In this document: piece by piece, positions 8,579 to 17,174 of the stretch
How the letters are laid out: each line of letters starts with the position of its first letter
Numbering within the stretch: position 1 is the stretch's first letter
From: Achromobacter ruhlandii
Lineage (GTDB): Bacteria; Pseudomonadota; Gammaproteobacteria; Burkholderiales; Burkholderiaceae_B
Direction: 5' to 3'
NCBI RefSeq assembly: GCF_902859695.1
Contig: NZ_CADIJL010000014.1
Coordinates: 1-64,000 of the forward strand
DNA length: 64,000 bases
Program-made: the position numbers and the translations under genes
The notes under the pieces: model-generated
The model's input: the letters and a program-made list of their open reading frames with translations, nothing else
The model's database searches: none
Told to the model about the DNA's origin: nothing

Positions 8579-9487
8579 ATGAAAGCATTTGCCGCGATTT
8601 CGGTCGCCGCTGCCCTGTTCGGCAGCGCCGCCGCCCACGCCGAAGGCCCCAGCCGCCTGGACAAGATCCGCGACACCGGCGTGATCACCATCGGCCACCC
8701 CGAGACCTCGGTGCCGTTCGCCTACCTGGACGGCAACCAGAAGCCGATCGGCTATACCGTCGAGATCTGCCAGGAAATCGCCCAGCACATCAAGACCGCG
8801 CTGAAACTGCCCAAGCTGGACGTGCGCTACAACCCGACCACGTCCGCCACCCGTATCCCGCTGCTGGCCAACGGCACCATCGACCTGGAATGCGGCAACA
8901 CCACCAACAACCTCGAACGCCACAAGCTGGTGTCGTTCGCGCCCACCACGTTCGTGGCGCAGGTGGTGCTGGTGGCGCGCAAGGACGGCGGCGTCGATCC
9001 CAACAACCTGGCGTCGTTCCGCGGCAAGACCATCGCCGCGCAGGCCGGCGGCCAGACCTTCAAGCTGATCTCGCGCCTGAACGCCGAGGGCAACCTGGGC
9101 ATCAGCATGGCGCCCACCAAGGATACGGCGGAAACGCTGCTGATGGTGGAATCCGGACGCGCCGCCGGGTCGGCCAACGATGACGGCATCGCCTATGGCG
9201 TGGTGGCCTCGTCCAAGAACCCGGACGCTTTCGTGATCGGCACCAAGGGCCTGGAACTGGCGCCCTACGGCATCATGCAGCCCAAGGACGATCCGGCCTT
9301 CAAGAAGGTGGTGGACGACGCCGTGCTGGACCTGATCAAGACCGGCCGCGTCGCCGCGATCTACGACAAGTACTTCAACTCGCCGATCCCGCCCAAGCAG
9401 ATCAACCTGAAGTACCCGATGAGCGACGCGCTCAAGCGCGCGCTGGCGCATCCGACCGACTCCGGCGACCCCAAGGCCTACGAGTAA
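8579..9487 (+). CDS. gltI: Glutamate/aspartate ABC transporter, periplasmic binding protein
   Basis: A 302-residue protein, the same length as E. coli GltI and alike along its length: Sec signal peptide MKAFAAISVAAALFGSAAAHA, then LDKIRDTGVITIGHPETSVPF, LLANGTIDLECGNTTNN and YFNSPIPPKQINL. It captures L-glutamate/L-aspartate in the periplasm and delivers it to GltJK. The frame is open from 8435, but only the ATG at 8579 gives a signal peptide. The next gene lies 103 bp downstream across a very GC-rich stretch able to fold into hairpins, a common way to make binding protein in excess over permeases. Confidence 0.9.
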   Translation: MKAFAAISVAAALFGSAAAHAEGPSRLDKIRDTGVITIGHPETSVPFAYLDGNQKPIGYTVEICQEIAQHIKTALKLPKLDVRYNPTTSATRIPLLANGTIDLECGNTTNNLERHKLVSFAPTTFVAQVVLVARKDGGVDPNNLASFRGKTIAAQAGGQTFKLISRLNAEGNLGISMAPTKDTAETLLMVESGRAAGSANDDGIAYGVVASSKNPDAFVIGTKGLELAPYGIMQPKDDPAFKKVVDDAVLDLIKTGRVAAIYDKYFNSPIPPKQINLKYPMSDALKRALAHPTDSGDPKAYE

Positions 9488-9590
9488 GCCGGCCCGCCGC
9501 GGCGGCCCCGTCATGGGCGTCGCGGCGCCGCGCGACCCGGGGCGCCGCCCGCCGGCGCCCTCTTCTTTGGTTGTCCACAGGTCCTGAAGC

Positions 9591-10343
9591 ATGAATTACA
9601 ACTGGAACTGGAGCATCTTCCTGGAGATGTCGCCCGACGGCGTGCATACCTTCCTGGAGACGATCCTGATCGGCGTGGGCTGGACCCTGGCGCTGGCCCT
9701 GACGGCGTGGGTGTTCTCGCTGTTGCTGGGGTCGTGCCTGGGCGTGATGCGCACCGCCTCGTCGCGCCTGGCCAATGCCGTCGGCGCGACCTATGTCGAG
9801 ATTTTCCGCAACGTGCCGCTGCTGGTGCAGATGTTCCTGTGGTACTTCGTGCTGCCCGAGCTGCTGCCGCACGCCTGGGGGCTGGCCATGAAGCAGATGC
9901 CGCAGCCCTGGGGGCAATTCCTGCCGGCGGTGCTGTGCCTGGGCTTCTACGGTTCGGCGCGCGTGGCCGAGCAGCTGCGCGCCGGCATCCAGTCGCTGCC
10001 GCGCGGCCAGTTTCAGGCGGGCACGGCGCTGGGGCTGACCGAGACGCAGGTGTACCGCTACATCATCCTGCCCGAGGCCTATCGCATCGTGCTGCCGCCC
10101 CTGACCTCGGAGTTCATGGGCACGATCAAGTATTCGTCGGTGGCGCTGACCATCGGCCTGCTGGAACTGACCGGCCAGACCCGCTCGATGGCCGAGTTCA
10201 GCTTCCATATCTTCGAGGCCTTCACGGCCGCGACCGTGATCTACCTGATCCTGAACGGCATCGTGGTCCTGGGCATGCGCCTGCTTGAACGCCATGTGGC
10301 GGTTCCCGGCCTGATCGGCGCGGCGGCCAGGAACGGGCGCTAG
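9591..10343 (+). CDS. gltJ: Glutamate/aspartate ABC transporter permease
   Basis: A 250-residue polar amino-acid permease (HisM/GltJ type) with about five membrane helices. EIFRNVPLLVQMFLWYF is the conserved N-terminal permease motif and SARVAEQLRAGIQSLPRGQ the start of the cytoplasmic EAA loop that docks the ATPase. Start is preceded by TCCACAGGTCC. It would pair with GltK as a heterodimer. Gap of 8 bp to gltK. Confidence 0.9.
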   Translation: MNYNWNWSIFLEMSPDGVHTFLETILIGVGWTLALALTAWVFSLLLGSCLGVMRTASSRLANAVGATYVEIFRNVPLLVQMFLWYFVLPELLPHAWGLAMKQMPQPWGQFLPAVLCLGFYGSARVAEQLRAGIQSLPRGQFQAGTALGLTETQVYRYIILPEAYRIVLPPLTSEFMGTIKYSSVALTIGLLELTGQTRSMAEFSFHIFEAFTAATVIYLILNGIVVLGMRLLERHVAVPGLIGAAARNGR

Positions 10344-10351
10344 GAATCGAC

Positions 10352-11041
10352 ATGGGCAAATTCGATTTCGACGTCATCGGCAGCGCGCTGCCGTACCTGT
10401 TCCAGACCGGCATGACCTTCACGCTGACCCTGACGCTGCTGGCGGCGGTGATGGGGCTGGCGCTGGGCACGGTGCTGGCCATGATGCGGCTGTCGCGCTT
10501 CCGGATCCTGTCGGTGCCGGCGGGCATCTACGTGAACGTGATGCGTTCGGTGCCGCTGCTGCTGGTGATCTTCTGGTTCTACTTCCTGGTGCCCTATATC
10601 GCCGCCTGGATCGTGGGTTCGCCCACGCCGCTGCGGGTGGGAGCGTTCAATTCGGCGGTGGTCACGTTCACGCTGTTCGAGGCCGCGTACTTCTGCGAGA
10701 TCATGCGCGCCGGCATCCAGTCGATCTCGCGCGGCCAGGTCTCGGCCAGCATGGCGCTGGGCCTGAACCACTGGCAGGGCATGCGCTACGTGATCCTGCC
10801 GCAGGCCATCCGCAACATGGTGCCGGCGCTGCTGACGCGGGTCATCATCCTGTTCCAGGACACCTCGCTGGTGTACGTGCTGTCGCTGACCGACTTCCTG
10901 GGCGCGGCGTCCAAGATCGGCCAGCGCGACGGCCGGCTGGTGGAACTCTATCTCTTCGTGGCGGTGGTGTATTTCGTGATCTGCTTCACGGCATCCCGTC
11001 TGGTCAAACGGCTGGAAAAGCGCGTGCGGGTGCTGCGCTAG
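10352..11041 (+). CDS. gltK: Glutamate/aspartate ABC transporter permease
   Basis: A 229-residue permease homologous to GltJ, with RSVPLLLVIFWFYFLVP and the EAA-loop segment IMRAGIQSISRGQVSASMAL. It is the second membrane subunit of the importer. Lies between gltJ (8-bp gap) and gltL (27-bp gap), the E. coli gltIJKL gene order. Confidence 0.9.
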   Translation: MGKFDFDVIGSALPYLFQTGMTFTLTLTLLAAVMGLALGTVLAMMRLSRFRILSVPAGIYVNVMRSVPLLLVIFWFYFLVPYIAAWIVGSPTPLRVGAFNSAVVTFTLFEAAYFCEIMRAGIQSISRGQVSASMALGLNHWQGMRYVILPQAIRNMVPALLTRVIILFQDTSLVYVLSLTDFLGAASKIGQRDGRLVELYLFVAVVYFVICFTASRLVKRLEKRVRVLR

Positions 11042-11068
11042 GCGCCCAGGTTATCCACAGGTCCAACG

Positions 11069-11827
11069 ATGCAACTCTCTTCGAAACCCCCGATGATCGA
11101 GATCAAGCAGGTCAGCAAGTGGTATGGCGACTTCCAGGTGCTGGATGACTGCTCCACCACCGTTGGCCGGGGCGAGGTCGTGGTGGTGTGCGGCCCGTCC
11201 GGGTCGGGCAAGTCGACCCTGATCAAGACCGTCAACGCGCTCGAACCCTTCCAGAAGGGCGACATCGTGGTCAACGGCATCCATGTGGGCGATCCACGCA
11301 CCGACCTGCCCAAGCTGCGTTCGGTGGCCGGCATGGTGTTCCAGCACTTCGAGCTGTTCCCGCACCTGTCGGTGACCGAGAACCTGTGCCTGGGCCAGCT
11401 CAAGGTGCTCAAGCGCGGCAAGGACGAGGCCCGCGCCCGCGCGCTGGCGCTGCTGGAGCGGGTCGGCCTGTCGGCGCACAAGGACAAGCATCCGGGCGAG
11501 CTGTCCGGCGGCCAGCAGCAGCGCGTGGCGATCGCCCGCGCCCTGTCGATGGATCCGGTGGTGATGCTGTTCGACGAGCCGACCTCGGCGCTGGATCCGG
11601 AGATGGTCAACGAAGTGCTGGACGTGATGACTGACCTGGCCGGCGAAGGCATGACGATGATGGTGGTGACCCATGAAATGGGGTTCGCCCGCCGCGTCGC
11701 CGACCGTGTGATTTTCATGGACGGCGGCAAGATCGTCGAAGACTGCCCGAAGACGGCCTTCTTCGACGATGTCGAGGCGCGCGCGCCGCGCACGCGCCAG
11801 TTTCTTTCCAAAATTCTGCAGCACTGA
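11069..11827 (+). CDS. gltL: Glutamate/aspartate ABC transporter ATP-binding protein
   Basis: A 252-residue ABC ATPase of the polar amino-acid class: Walker [10 protein letters not shown], signature [15 protein letters not shown], Walker [16 protein letters not shown] and switch His in [12 protein letters not shown]. It energises GltJK. The ATG at 11069 follows TCCACAGGTCC; an in-frame ATG at 11093 would give the shorter [13 protein letters not shown] start typical of GltL, so the first eight residues are uncertain. The aldolase gene follows after only 5 bp. Confidence 0.9.
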   Translation: MQLSSKPPMIEIKQVSKWYGDFQVLDDCSTTVGRGEVVVVCGPSGSGKSTLIKTVNALEPFQKGDIVVNGIHVGDPRTDLPKLRSVAGMVFQHFELFPHLSVTENLCLGQLKVLKRGKDEARARALALLERVGLSAHKDKHPGELSGGQQQRVAIARALSMDPVVMLFDEPTSALDPEMVNEVLDVMTDLAGEGMTMMVVTHEMGFARRVADRVIFMDGGKIVEDCPKTAFFDDVEARAPRTRQFLSKILQH

Positions 11828-11832
11828 TTGTT

Positions 11833-12891
11833 ATGACCCAGCGGATTTCCGTCGACTCCTCCAGCGCACTCGTCGACCTGCGCAGCGACACGGTGACCCA
11901 CCCCACCGCCGCCATGTACGAGCGCATGCGCACCGCCCCGATCGGTGACGACGGGCTCGATGGCGACCCCAGCGTGCGCGCGTTGGAGGCCCACGTTGCC
12001 GCGCGCCTGGGCAAGGAAGCCGGGCTGTTCGTGCCCAGCTGCACCATGGCGAACCTGCTGGCGGTGCTGGCGCAGAGCCAGCGCAACGAGCAGGTGGTGC
12101 TGGAATCGGCCGCGCACATGTATACGTCCGAGCGCGGCGCCGCCACTTTCACCGGGCTGTTCTACCAGGGCGTGACGGGCACCGATGGTGCCATGGACCT
12201 GAACCGCCTGGAAGACGCGCTGCAGTCCGGCGGCCACAAGCTCAAGACCGCGCTGGTGGCGATGGAGACTTCGCACAACAACGCTGGCGGCACGGTGCTG
12301 CCGCTGGAACACATGCAGGCGGTCCATGGCATGGCGCAGGACTGCGGCGTGCCGGTGCACCTGGACGGGGCGCGCCTGTTCAACGCCGCGGTGGCGCTGG
12401 GCGTGGCGCCGGCCGAGATCACGCGCCATGCCGACACGGTGTCGCTGTGCCTGTCCAAGGGCCTGAGCGCGCCGGTGGGCGCGGTGCTGACCGGCGCGCG
12501 GCCGGTGATGGCGCGCGCCCGCATGCTGCGCCGCATGCTTGGCGGCACGCAGCGCCAGGCCGGCATCATGGCCGCGGCCGGGCTGGAAGGCGTGCAGACC
12601 ATGGGCGACCGCCTGGTCGAGGACCACGCGCGCGCGCGCCGCCTGAGCGATGGCCTGAACCGGCTCGATCCGTCCTTGTCGGCCACGGTGCCGCAGACCA
12701 ACATCGTCCAGGTCGAGACCGCCGACACGGGCATGACCAATGCGCACTGGGTCACGGCGCTGGAAGGCGCGGGCCTGCTGACGCGGCCGTGGGGCCGCAC
12801 GCGCCTGCGCTGCGTGACGCACCGCCATATCGACGACGAGGACATCGACCGCGCCATCGAGGCCTTCAAAAAGGTGCTGGCAAGCCGCTGA
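11833..12891 (+). CDS. PLP-dependent threonine aldolase family enzyme
   Basis: A 352-residue fold-type I PLP enzyme of the low-specificity threonine aldolase family, which cleaves beta-hydroxy amino acids to glycine plus an aldehyde. The opening LVDLRSDTVTHPTAAMYERM, the dyad HLDGARLFNAAVAL (PLP-binding Asp) and the PLP lysine in SLCLSKGLSAPVGAV are all present. It starts 5 bp after gltL, so it is translationally linked to an acidic amino-acid importer; this hints at an acidic substrate such as 3-hydroxyaspartate rather than threonine, but that is inference. Confidence 0.88.
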   Translation: MTQRISVDSSSALVDLRSDTVTHPTAAMYERMRTAPIGDDGLDGDPSVRALEAHVAARLGKEAGLFVPSCTMANLLAVLAQSQRNEQVVLESAAHMYTSERGAATFTGLFYQGVTGTDGAMDLNRLEDALQSGGHKLKTALVAMETSHNNAGGTVLPLEHMQAVHGMAQDCGVPVHLDGARLFNAAVALGVAPAEITRHADTVSLCLSKGLSAPVGAVLTGARPVMARARMLRRMLGGTQRQAGIMAAAGLEGVQTMGDRLVEDHARARRLSDGLNRLDPSLSATVPQTNIVQVETADTGMTNAHWVTALEGAGLLTRPWGRTRLRCVTHRHIDDEDIDRAIEAFKKVLASR

Positions 12892-12919
12892 ATCGGCGTT
12901 TTTCGGGGGCGGGCGATGC

Positions 12920-12925
12920 GATAAT
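12920..12925 (+). promoter_or_regulatory. Candidate -10 element for eamA
   Basis: GATAAT ends six bases before the eamA start codon at 12932. A start of transcription at normal distance from it would fall on or beside the A of ATG. No good -35 is visible 16-18 bp upstream, so confidence is low. Confidence 0.25.
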
Positions 12926-12931
12926 GCAGGC

Positions 12932-13837
12932 ATGTCCGCTACCCACCTCTCCAAGAAAGACTATCTCTGCGCGCTGGCGGTAGTGGTGATCTGGGGCCTG
13001 AACTTCGTGGTCATGAAGTTCGGCCTCAAAGGCCTCTCGCCCATGATGCTGGGCGCCCTGCGGTTCGCCCTGGCGGCTTTCCCCCTGGTGTTGTTCGTGC
13101 GGCCGCCGCGCCTGCCCTGGCAATGGATCGCGGCCTATGGACTGGTGCAGGGCCTGGGCCAGTTCGGCCTGTTGTTCACGGCCCTCAAGTTCGGCATGCC
13201 GGCGGGCATGGCTTCGCTGGTGATCCAGACCCAGGCGTTCTTCACGCTGCTGCTGGCCGCGCCGATACTGCGCGAGCGAGCCCGGCCGCATCATTGGGCC
13301 GGATTGGGCGTGGCGGCGCTGGGGCTGGCGGTGATCGCCGCGGGCCGCGGCGACGGGCCGGGGCAGATGACCATGGTGGGCTTTGTCCTGACGCTGGGCG
13401 CGGCTTCCATGTGGGCGGTGTCCAACATCATCGTGCGGCTGGCCAGCCGCAAGGCCCCTGGCTACGATCCTTTCGCCTTCATTGCCTGGAGCAGCGCCGC
13501 GCCGGTGTTGCCCTTTCTGGCGTTGGCGGTGATGGCGGATGGCTGGGACGCGGTGACGGACATGATCCTGGGCATCGGCTGGGGCGAGGCGCTGTCGGTG
13601 CTGTACCTGGCGGTGCTGGCCACGCTGCTGGCCTATACCCTGTGGACCCAGCTGCTGACGCGCCATCCGGCCGCCAAGATCGCGCCGTTCTCGCTGCTGG
13701 TGCCGGTGGTGGGGTTGTGGGCCGCATCGGCGGCCTTCGACGAACGGTTGCAGCCGTTGCAGTGGGCCGGCGCGGGCTGCGTGCTGATGGGGCTGGTCAT
13801 CAACCAGGTGGGCGGGCGCTGGCTGCGCAACCGCTGA
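12932..13837 (+). CDS. eamA: EamA-type exporter (O-acetylserine/cysteine exporter homologue)
   Basis: A 301-residue drug/metabolite transporter with ten hydrophobic helices in two EamA repeats. It matches E. coli EamA (YdeD) closely in blocks such as VVVIWGLNFVVMKFGL, FGMPAGMASLVIQTQAFFTL and PFSLLVPVVGL. The known homologue exports cysteine-pathway metabolites at the inner membrane. No Shine-Dalgarno is obvious, and GATAAT lies only six bases upstream of the ATG, so the message may be leaderless. Confidence 0.85.
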   Translation: MSATHLSKKDYLCALAVVVIWGLNFVVMKFGLKGLSPMMLGALRFALAAFPLVLFVRPPRLPWQWIAAYGLVQGLGQFGLLFTALKFGMPAGMASLVIQTQAFFTLLLAAPILRERARPHHWAGLGVAALGLAVIAAGRGDGPGQMTMVGFVLTLGAASMWAVSNIIVRLASRKAPGYDPFAFIAWSSAAPVLPFLALAVMADGWDAVTDMILGIGWGEALSVLYLAVLATLLAYTLWTQLLTRHPAAKIAPFSLLVPVVGLWAASAAFDERLQPLQWAGAGCVLMGLVINQVGGRWLRNR

Positions 13838-13987
13838 TCCCGCCGCGCGCATTGCGCTTCGTCGATTCGGCGGTCGCCGCGCCCGCCTCGGCGTTGCTGC
13901 GCCGGTTCTCATCCCGCGGTATTCATCCTTCCCTGGCCATGTCCTCCACCCACTTTGGGATGAAAGGCGGGACGCCTGGCGTGCGTT

Positions 13988-14272
13988 CTACAGCTGTTCG
14001 AAATGGGCGTAGCGCTTGTCGGTGTACTCCCGTCGCGTGACCATTTCGGTGACCTCGGCGCCCGGCGGCCCGCGCCGCAGCCATTCCAGCATGTGATCGA
14101 CCTGGTCGGGCGTGCCCTGCACCAGCGCCTGCACGGTGCCGTCCAGCATGTTCTGCACCCAGCCGCGCGCGCCCAGCAGGTGGGCGCGGCGCACGGCGGC
14201 ATGGCGGTAGCCCACGCCCTGTACGGCGCCGCTGACGGTCACATGAACGGTTTCTATATGGGTGTCTTGCAT
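13988..14272 (-). CDS. acyP: Acylphosphatase
   Basis: A 94-residue protein with the complete acylphosphatase pattern: VHVTVSGAVQGVGYRHA (catalytic Arg in GYRH, where most families have GVxFR) and the downstream GWVQNMLDGTVQALVQG with the catalytic Asn. It hydrolyses carboxyl-phosphate bonds in the cytoplasm. It is a single leftward gene convergent with eamA, 150 bp away. Confidence 0.92.
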   Translation of the reverse strand: MQDTHIETVHVTVSGAVQGVGYRHAAVRRAHLLGARGWVQNMLDGTVQALVQGTPDQVDHMLEWLRRGPPGAEVTEMVTRREYTDKRYAHFEQL

Positions 14273-14433
14273 TGGAATTCCTTCGGATGATGCGCCGCGG
14301 CGCGCCGGCGGGCTAGACGGTTCCGGCTACAGCGGATGGTCGATAGGCCCCCCGGGCATCGAAGCGATACGTTAGTGCACATGTCGAAACGTGCCAACGG
14401 GAACGCCCGCAAGCAAAGCTTGGAGAAGCCATT

Positions 14434-15330
14434 ATGGAAGAGACCAGTTTGTTGTCGGAAGCAGAAACAGCGCGGTACAGGGAACGGGGCTACCTGGCCC
14501 TGCAGGATATGTGCCCGCAGGACGAGGTGGGCTACATCCGGCGCACGTTGCTGGACTTGTTCGCGAACAAGACCGGCTATAACGAGGGGGCGCAGTACGA
14601 CTTCATCAGCCGCGACGACCCGACCAAGCCGGCCAAGTTTCCCAGTCTGCACGATCCTCGCCATTATGCCCCGGGCCTGCTGAAGACCCAGTATCACGAA
14701 CGCACGCTGGAGCTGGCGCGCCAGCTGTTGGGCGAGGACGCCGCGCTGTACGGCGAACACGCGCTGCTCAAGCCGGCGCTGGTCGGGCCCGAGACGCCGT
14801 GGCACCAGGACGAGGCGTTCCGTTCGCCCGATTTCATCTACAACGAGCTGAGTATCTGGCTGGCGCTGCAGCCGGCCACGCTGGAGAACGGCTGCATGCA
14901 GTTCATTCCGGGATCGAACAAGGGCGAGGTGCTGGAGCACCGCTCGCCGGGCGGCGACAAGACGCTGCATCCGCTCGAATGCTGCGCCGACTTCCCGCGC
15001 GAGCAGGCGGTGGCCGAACCGCTGCAACCCGGCGGCTGCACCGTGCACGATGCGCGCACGCTGCATTTCACCGGCGCCAATACCTCGCCGCAGCCGCGGC
15101 TGGCGTACATCCTGATCTACAACACGCCGCCGGTCTACAAGCCGGGACGGCGCGAGTTTCCGTGGCTGGAAGGCCGTTGGACCGACAGCCAGACGCGCAA
15201 GAAGGAATGGCATCGCCGCGGCGGCCTGGCGGTGGATGTGATGCGGCGCCTGCCAGCGGCGCGCTTGACCAGCCCGCGCTGGGTGGCGTGGGCCACGATC
15301 CGGGCGGTGAGCAAGGTCTGGCCGAGGTAG
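14434..15330 (+). CDS. Phytanoyl-CoA dioxygenase (PhyH) family protein
   Basis: A 298-residue Fe(II)/2-oxoglutarate dioxygenase. The facial triad is visible as His124 and Asp126 in TPWHQDEAF and His211 in ARTLHFTGANTS, with the 2-oxoglutarate-binding Arg222 in PQPRLAY. Bacterial members hydroxylate varied small molecules, so the substrate cannot be named. GGAG lies ~9 bases before the ATG. Possible functional partner of the 2-hydroxyacid oxidase downstream (209-bp gap), since hydroxylation would yield a hydroxyacid, but a hairpin and a -10-like element between them suggest separate transcription. Confidence 0.87.
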   Translation: MEETSLLSEAETARYRERGYLALQDMCPQDEVGYIRRTLLDLFANKTGYNEGAQYDFISRDDPTKPAKFPSLHDPRHYAPGLLKTQYHERTLELARQLLGEDAALYGEHALLKPALVGPETPWHQDEAFRSPDFIYNELSIWLALQPATLENGCMQFIPGSNKGEVLEHRSPGGDKTLHPLECCADFPREQAVAEPLQPGGCTVHDARTLHFTGANTSPQPRLAYILIYNTPPVYKPGRREFPWLEGRWTDSQTRKKEWHRRGGLAVDVMRRLPAARLTSPRWVAWATIRAVSKVWPR

Positions 15331-15378
15331 CGGCGGCGCGGCGGCCGGGCAATCGGCGGCGACGTAGGGGGGGCACGG

Positions 15379-15403
15379 GGCCGGCAAGGGACGCTTGCCG
15401 GCC
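15379..15403 (+). terminator. Terminator-like hairpin after the PhyH-family gene
   Basis: Perfect 10-bp stem GGCCGGCAAG / CTTGCCGGCC with a 5-base loop, 49 bp after the stop codon. There is no T tract, so it may be a Rho-assisted or mRNA-stabilising hairpin rather than an intrinsic terminator. A TATACT -10-like hexamer follows at 15412-15417 and could serve the next gene. Confidence 0.4.
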
Positions 15404-15539
15404 TCGGCGCGTATACTGGGCGGCGCCGCAGGGCCTGGCCGCCATGCGCGACCCCGGATGTCCTGGCGACGCGGGCGGGTTGCGCGCAGGGGTGGGCGCG
15501 CTGCGGGATCGCGACCCCTCTTTCCCCAGAAGAATAACC

Positions 15540-16703
15540 ATGACCGCTGACCTTTCCACGATCACCTGCATCGAAGACCTGCGCGCGATCGCGCGCAAGC
15601 GCGTGCCGCGCATGTTCTACGACTACGCCGATTCGGGCGCCTGGACCGAGGGCACCTACCGCGCCAACGAAAGCGATTTCCAGAAGATCAAGCTGCGCCA
15701 GCGCGTGGCGGTGAACATGGAAGGCCGTTCGCTGCGCACCACGCTGGTGGGCCAGGATGCGGTGATGCCGCTGGCGATTTCGCCGACGGGCCTGACCGGC
15801 ATGCAGCACGCCGATGGCGAGATCCTGGCGGCCAAGGCGGCGGCCGATTTCGGCGTGCCGTTCACGCTGTCGACCATGAGCATCTGCTCGCTGGAAGACG
15901 TGGCGGCGGCCACCGGCAAGCCGTTCTGGTTCCAGCTGTACGTGATGCGCGACCGCGAGTTCGTCGGCAACCTGATCGACCGCGCCAAGGCGGCGGGCTG
16001 CTCGGCGCTGGTGCTGACGCTGGACCTGCAGATCCTGGGCCAGCGCCACAAGGACATCAAGAACGGGCTGTCGACGCCGCCCAAGCCGACCCTCCGCAAT
16101 CTCATCAACCTGGCGACCAAGCCGCGCTGGTGCCTGGGCATGCTGGGCACCAAGCGCCGCACGTTCGGCAACATCGTCGGCCATGCGAAGGGCGTGAGCG
16201 ACCTGTCGTCGCTGTCGTCGTGGACGGCCGAGCAGTTCGATCCGCGCCTGAGCTGGGACGATGTGGAGTGGATCAAGCAGCGCTGGGGCGGCAAGCTGAT
16301 CATCAAGGGCATCCTGGATGTCGAGGATGCGCAGCTGGCGGCCAACAGCGGGGCGGATGCGCTGATCGTCAGCAACCACGGCGGGCGCCAGCTCGATGGC
16401 GCGATGTCGTCGATCGCGGCGCTGCCTGGCATTGCAGATGCGGTGGGCTCGAAGATCGAAGTGTGGATGGATGGCGGCGTGCGCTCGGGGCAGGATATCC
16501 TCAAGGCGGTGGCGCTGGGCGCGCGCGGCGCGATGATCGGGCGGGCGTTCCTTTACGGCCTGGGCGCATATGGGCAGGCGGGCGTCAAGCGCGTGCTGGA
16601 GATCCTGTACAAGGAAATGGATACGACGATGGCGCTTTGCGGGCGGCGCAATATCGAAGTCGGGGATCGGAGCATTCTGCTGCCGGGGACTTATCCCGTT
16701 TGA
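15540..16703 (+). CDS. FMN-dependent alpha-hydroxyacid oxidase/dehydrogenase (LldD-like)
   Basis: A 387-residue TIM-barrel flavoprotein of the lactate dehydrogenase / glycolate oxidase family. FYDYADSGAWTEGTYRAN is the N-terminal FMN/substrate region, ISPTGLTGMQHADGE the FMN loop, and SNHGGRQLDG holds the catalytic His (~280) and substrate Arg (~283); MDGGVRSGQDILKA and GARGAMIGRA bind the FMN phosphate. It oxidises an L-2-hydroxyacid to the 2-oxoacid. The open frame extends to 14799, but only the ATG at 15540 gives the family N-terminus. Confidence 0.92.
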   Translation: MTADLSTITCIEDLRAIARKRVPRMFYDYADSGAWTEGTYRANESDFQKIKLRQRVAVNMEGRSLRTTLVGQDAVMPLAISPTGLTGMQHADGEILAAKAAADFGVPFTLSTMSICSLEDVAAATGKPFWFQLYVMRDREFVGNLIDRAKAAGCSALVLTLDLQILGQRHKDIKNGLSTPPKPTLRNLINLATKPRWCLGMLGTKRRTFGNIVGHAKGVSDLSSLSSWTAEQFDPRLSWDDVEWIKQRWGGKLIIKGILDVEDAQLAANSGADALIVSNHGGRQLDGAMSSIAALPGIADAVGSKIEVWMDGGVRSGQDILKAVALGARGAMIGRAFLYGLGAYGQAGVKRVLEILYKEMDTTMALCGRRNIEVGDRSILLPGTYPV

Positions 16704-16723
16704 GCGTTGCGCTGATTGGCTGG

Positions 16724-16766
16724 AAGCCGGTGGGTCGCTGTTGCGGCTTGCCGGCTTTTTTGTTTT
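16724..16766 (+). terminator. Rho-independent terminator after the LldD-like gene
   Basis: AAGCCGG (16724-16730) pairs with CCGGCTT (16751-16757), followed directly by TTTTGTTTTCTT. The 20-base loop can itself pair partly. It starts 21 bp after the stop codon. Confidence 0.65.
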
Positions 16767-16809
16767 CTTGCTTTGGGGTTTTTGCTTGGCGAGTCGTGCT
16801 TCGTAGGTC

Positions 16810-16974
16810 GGCCGGCGCGGCGAGGGGCGGGCGGGGCGCGCCTACGATTGCGGTCCGGAGCCTTCGCTCCGGACTGCCCCATCGTCATCCTCGTTGCCGC
16901 CTGAGGCGGCTGCCTACGGATTCCCTCGGGCGCATCTACGCGGCGCGCCCCGCCCGCCCCTCGCCGCGCCGGCC
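16810..16974. repeat. 33-bp perfect inverted repeat with 99-bp hairpin-rich spacer
   Basis: Arms 16810-16842 and 16942-16974 are exact reverse complements (33 of 33, about 90% G+C, starting GGCCGGCGCGGCGAGG). The spacer holds two smaller stem-loops: GTCCGGAG/CTCCGGAC (16853-16874) and GCCGCC/GGCGGC (16896-16910). The element lies between convergent genes and is flanked by CGTAGG/CCTACG motifs like those of REP/BIME-type intergenic repeats. It is not a coding sequence and not a simple terminator. Confidence 0.8.
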
Positions 16975-17174
16975 TGCGGGTGTCGAGAGTTGAGGCGTTG
17001 TTGGAGCGGAGGGGGCATGAAGAGTGTGCGTTGCCCGTCATGGTCGGCTGCGCGGGCAGCCGGCCATGACTTACGCGGTGTCTTGTGGTGGCGCGATGTG
17101 CGCTGCGCGACGTTGACGCGGGGCTGGGTTGGCCCGGCCTTGGGTGGGGAGAGGGGGCGGTGTGGCTGGTCGTT
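16975..17174. other. Remaining intergenic sequence between convergent genes
   Basis: Together with 16704-16974 this forms a 471-bp gene-free gap between the LldD-like gene and the IclR regulator. Besides the terminator and the large inverted repeat I see no gene, promoter or RNA here. Confidence 0.5.

Noticed and set aside
9488-9590. GC-rich hairpins between gltI and gltJ as a true terminator
   Set aside because: No T tract, and gltJKL would lose their promoter; more likely a partial attenuator or stabilising structure within one operon.
14799-15539. N-terminal extension of the LldD-like gene by ~247 codons
   Set aside because: The extension overlaps the PhyH-family gene in another frame; the family N-terminus begins at the ATG at 15540.
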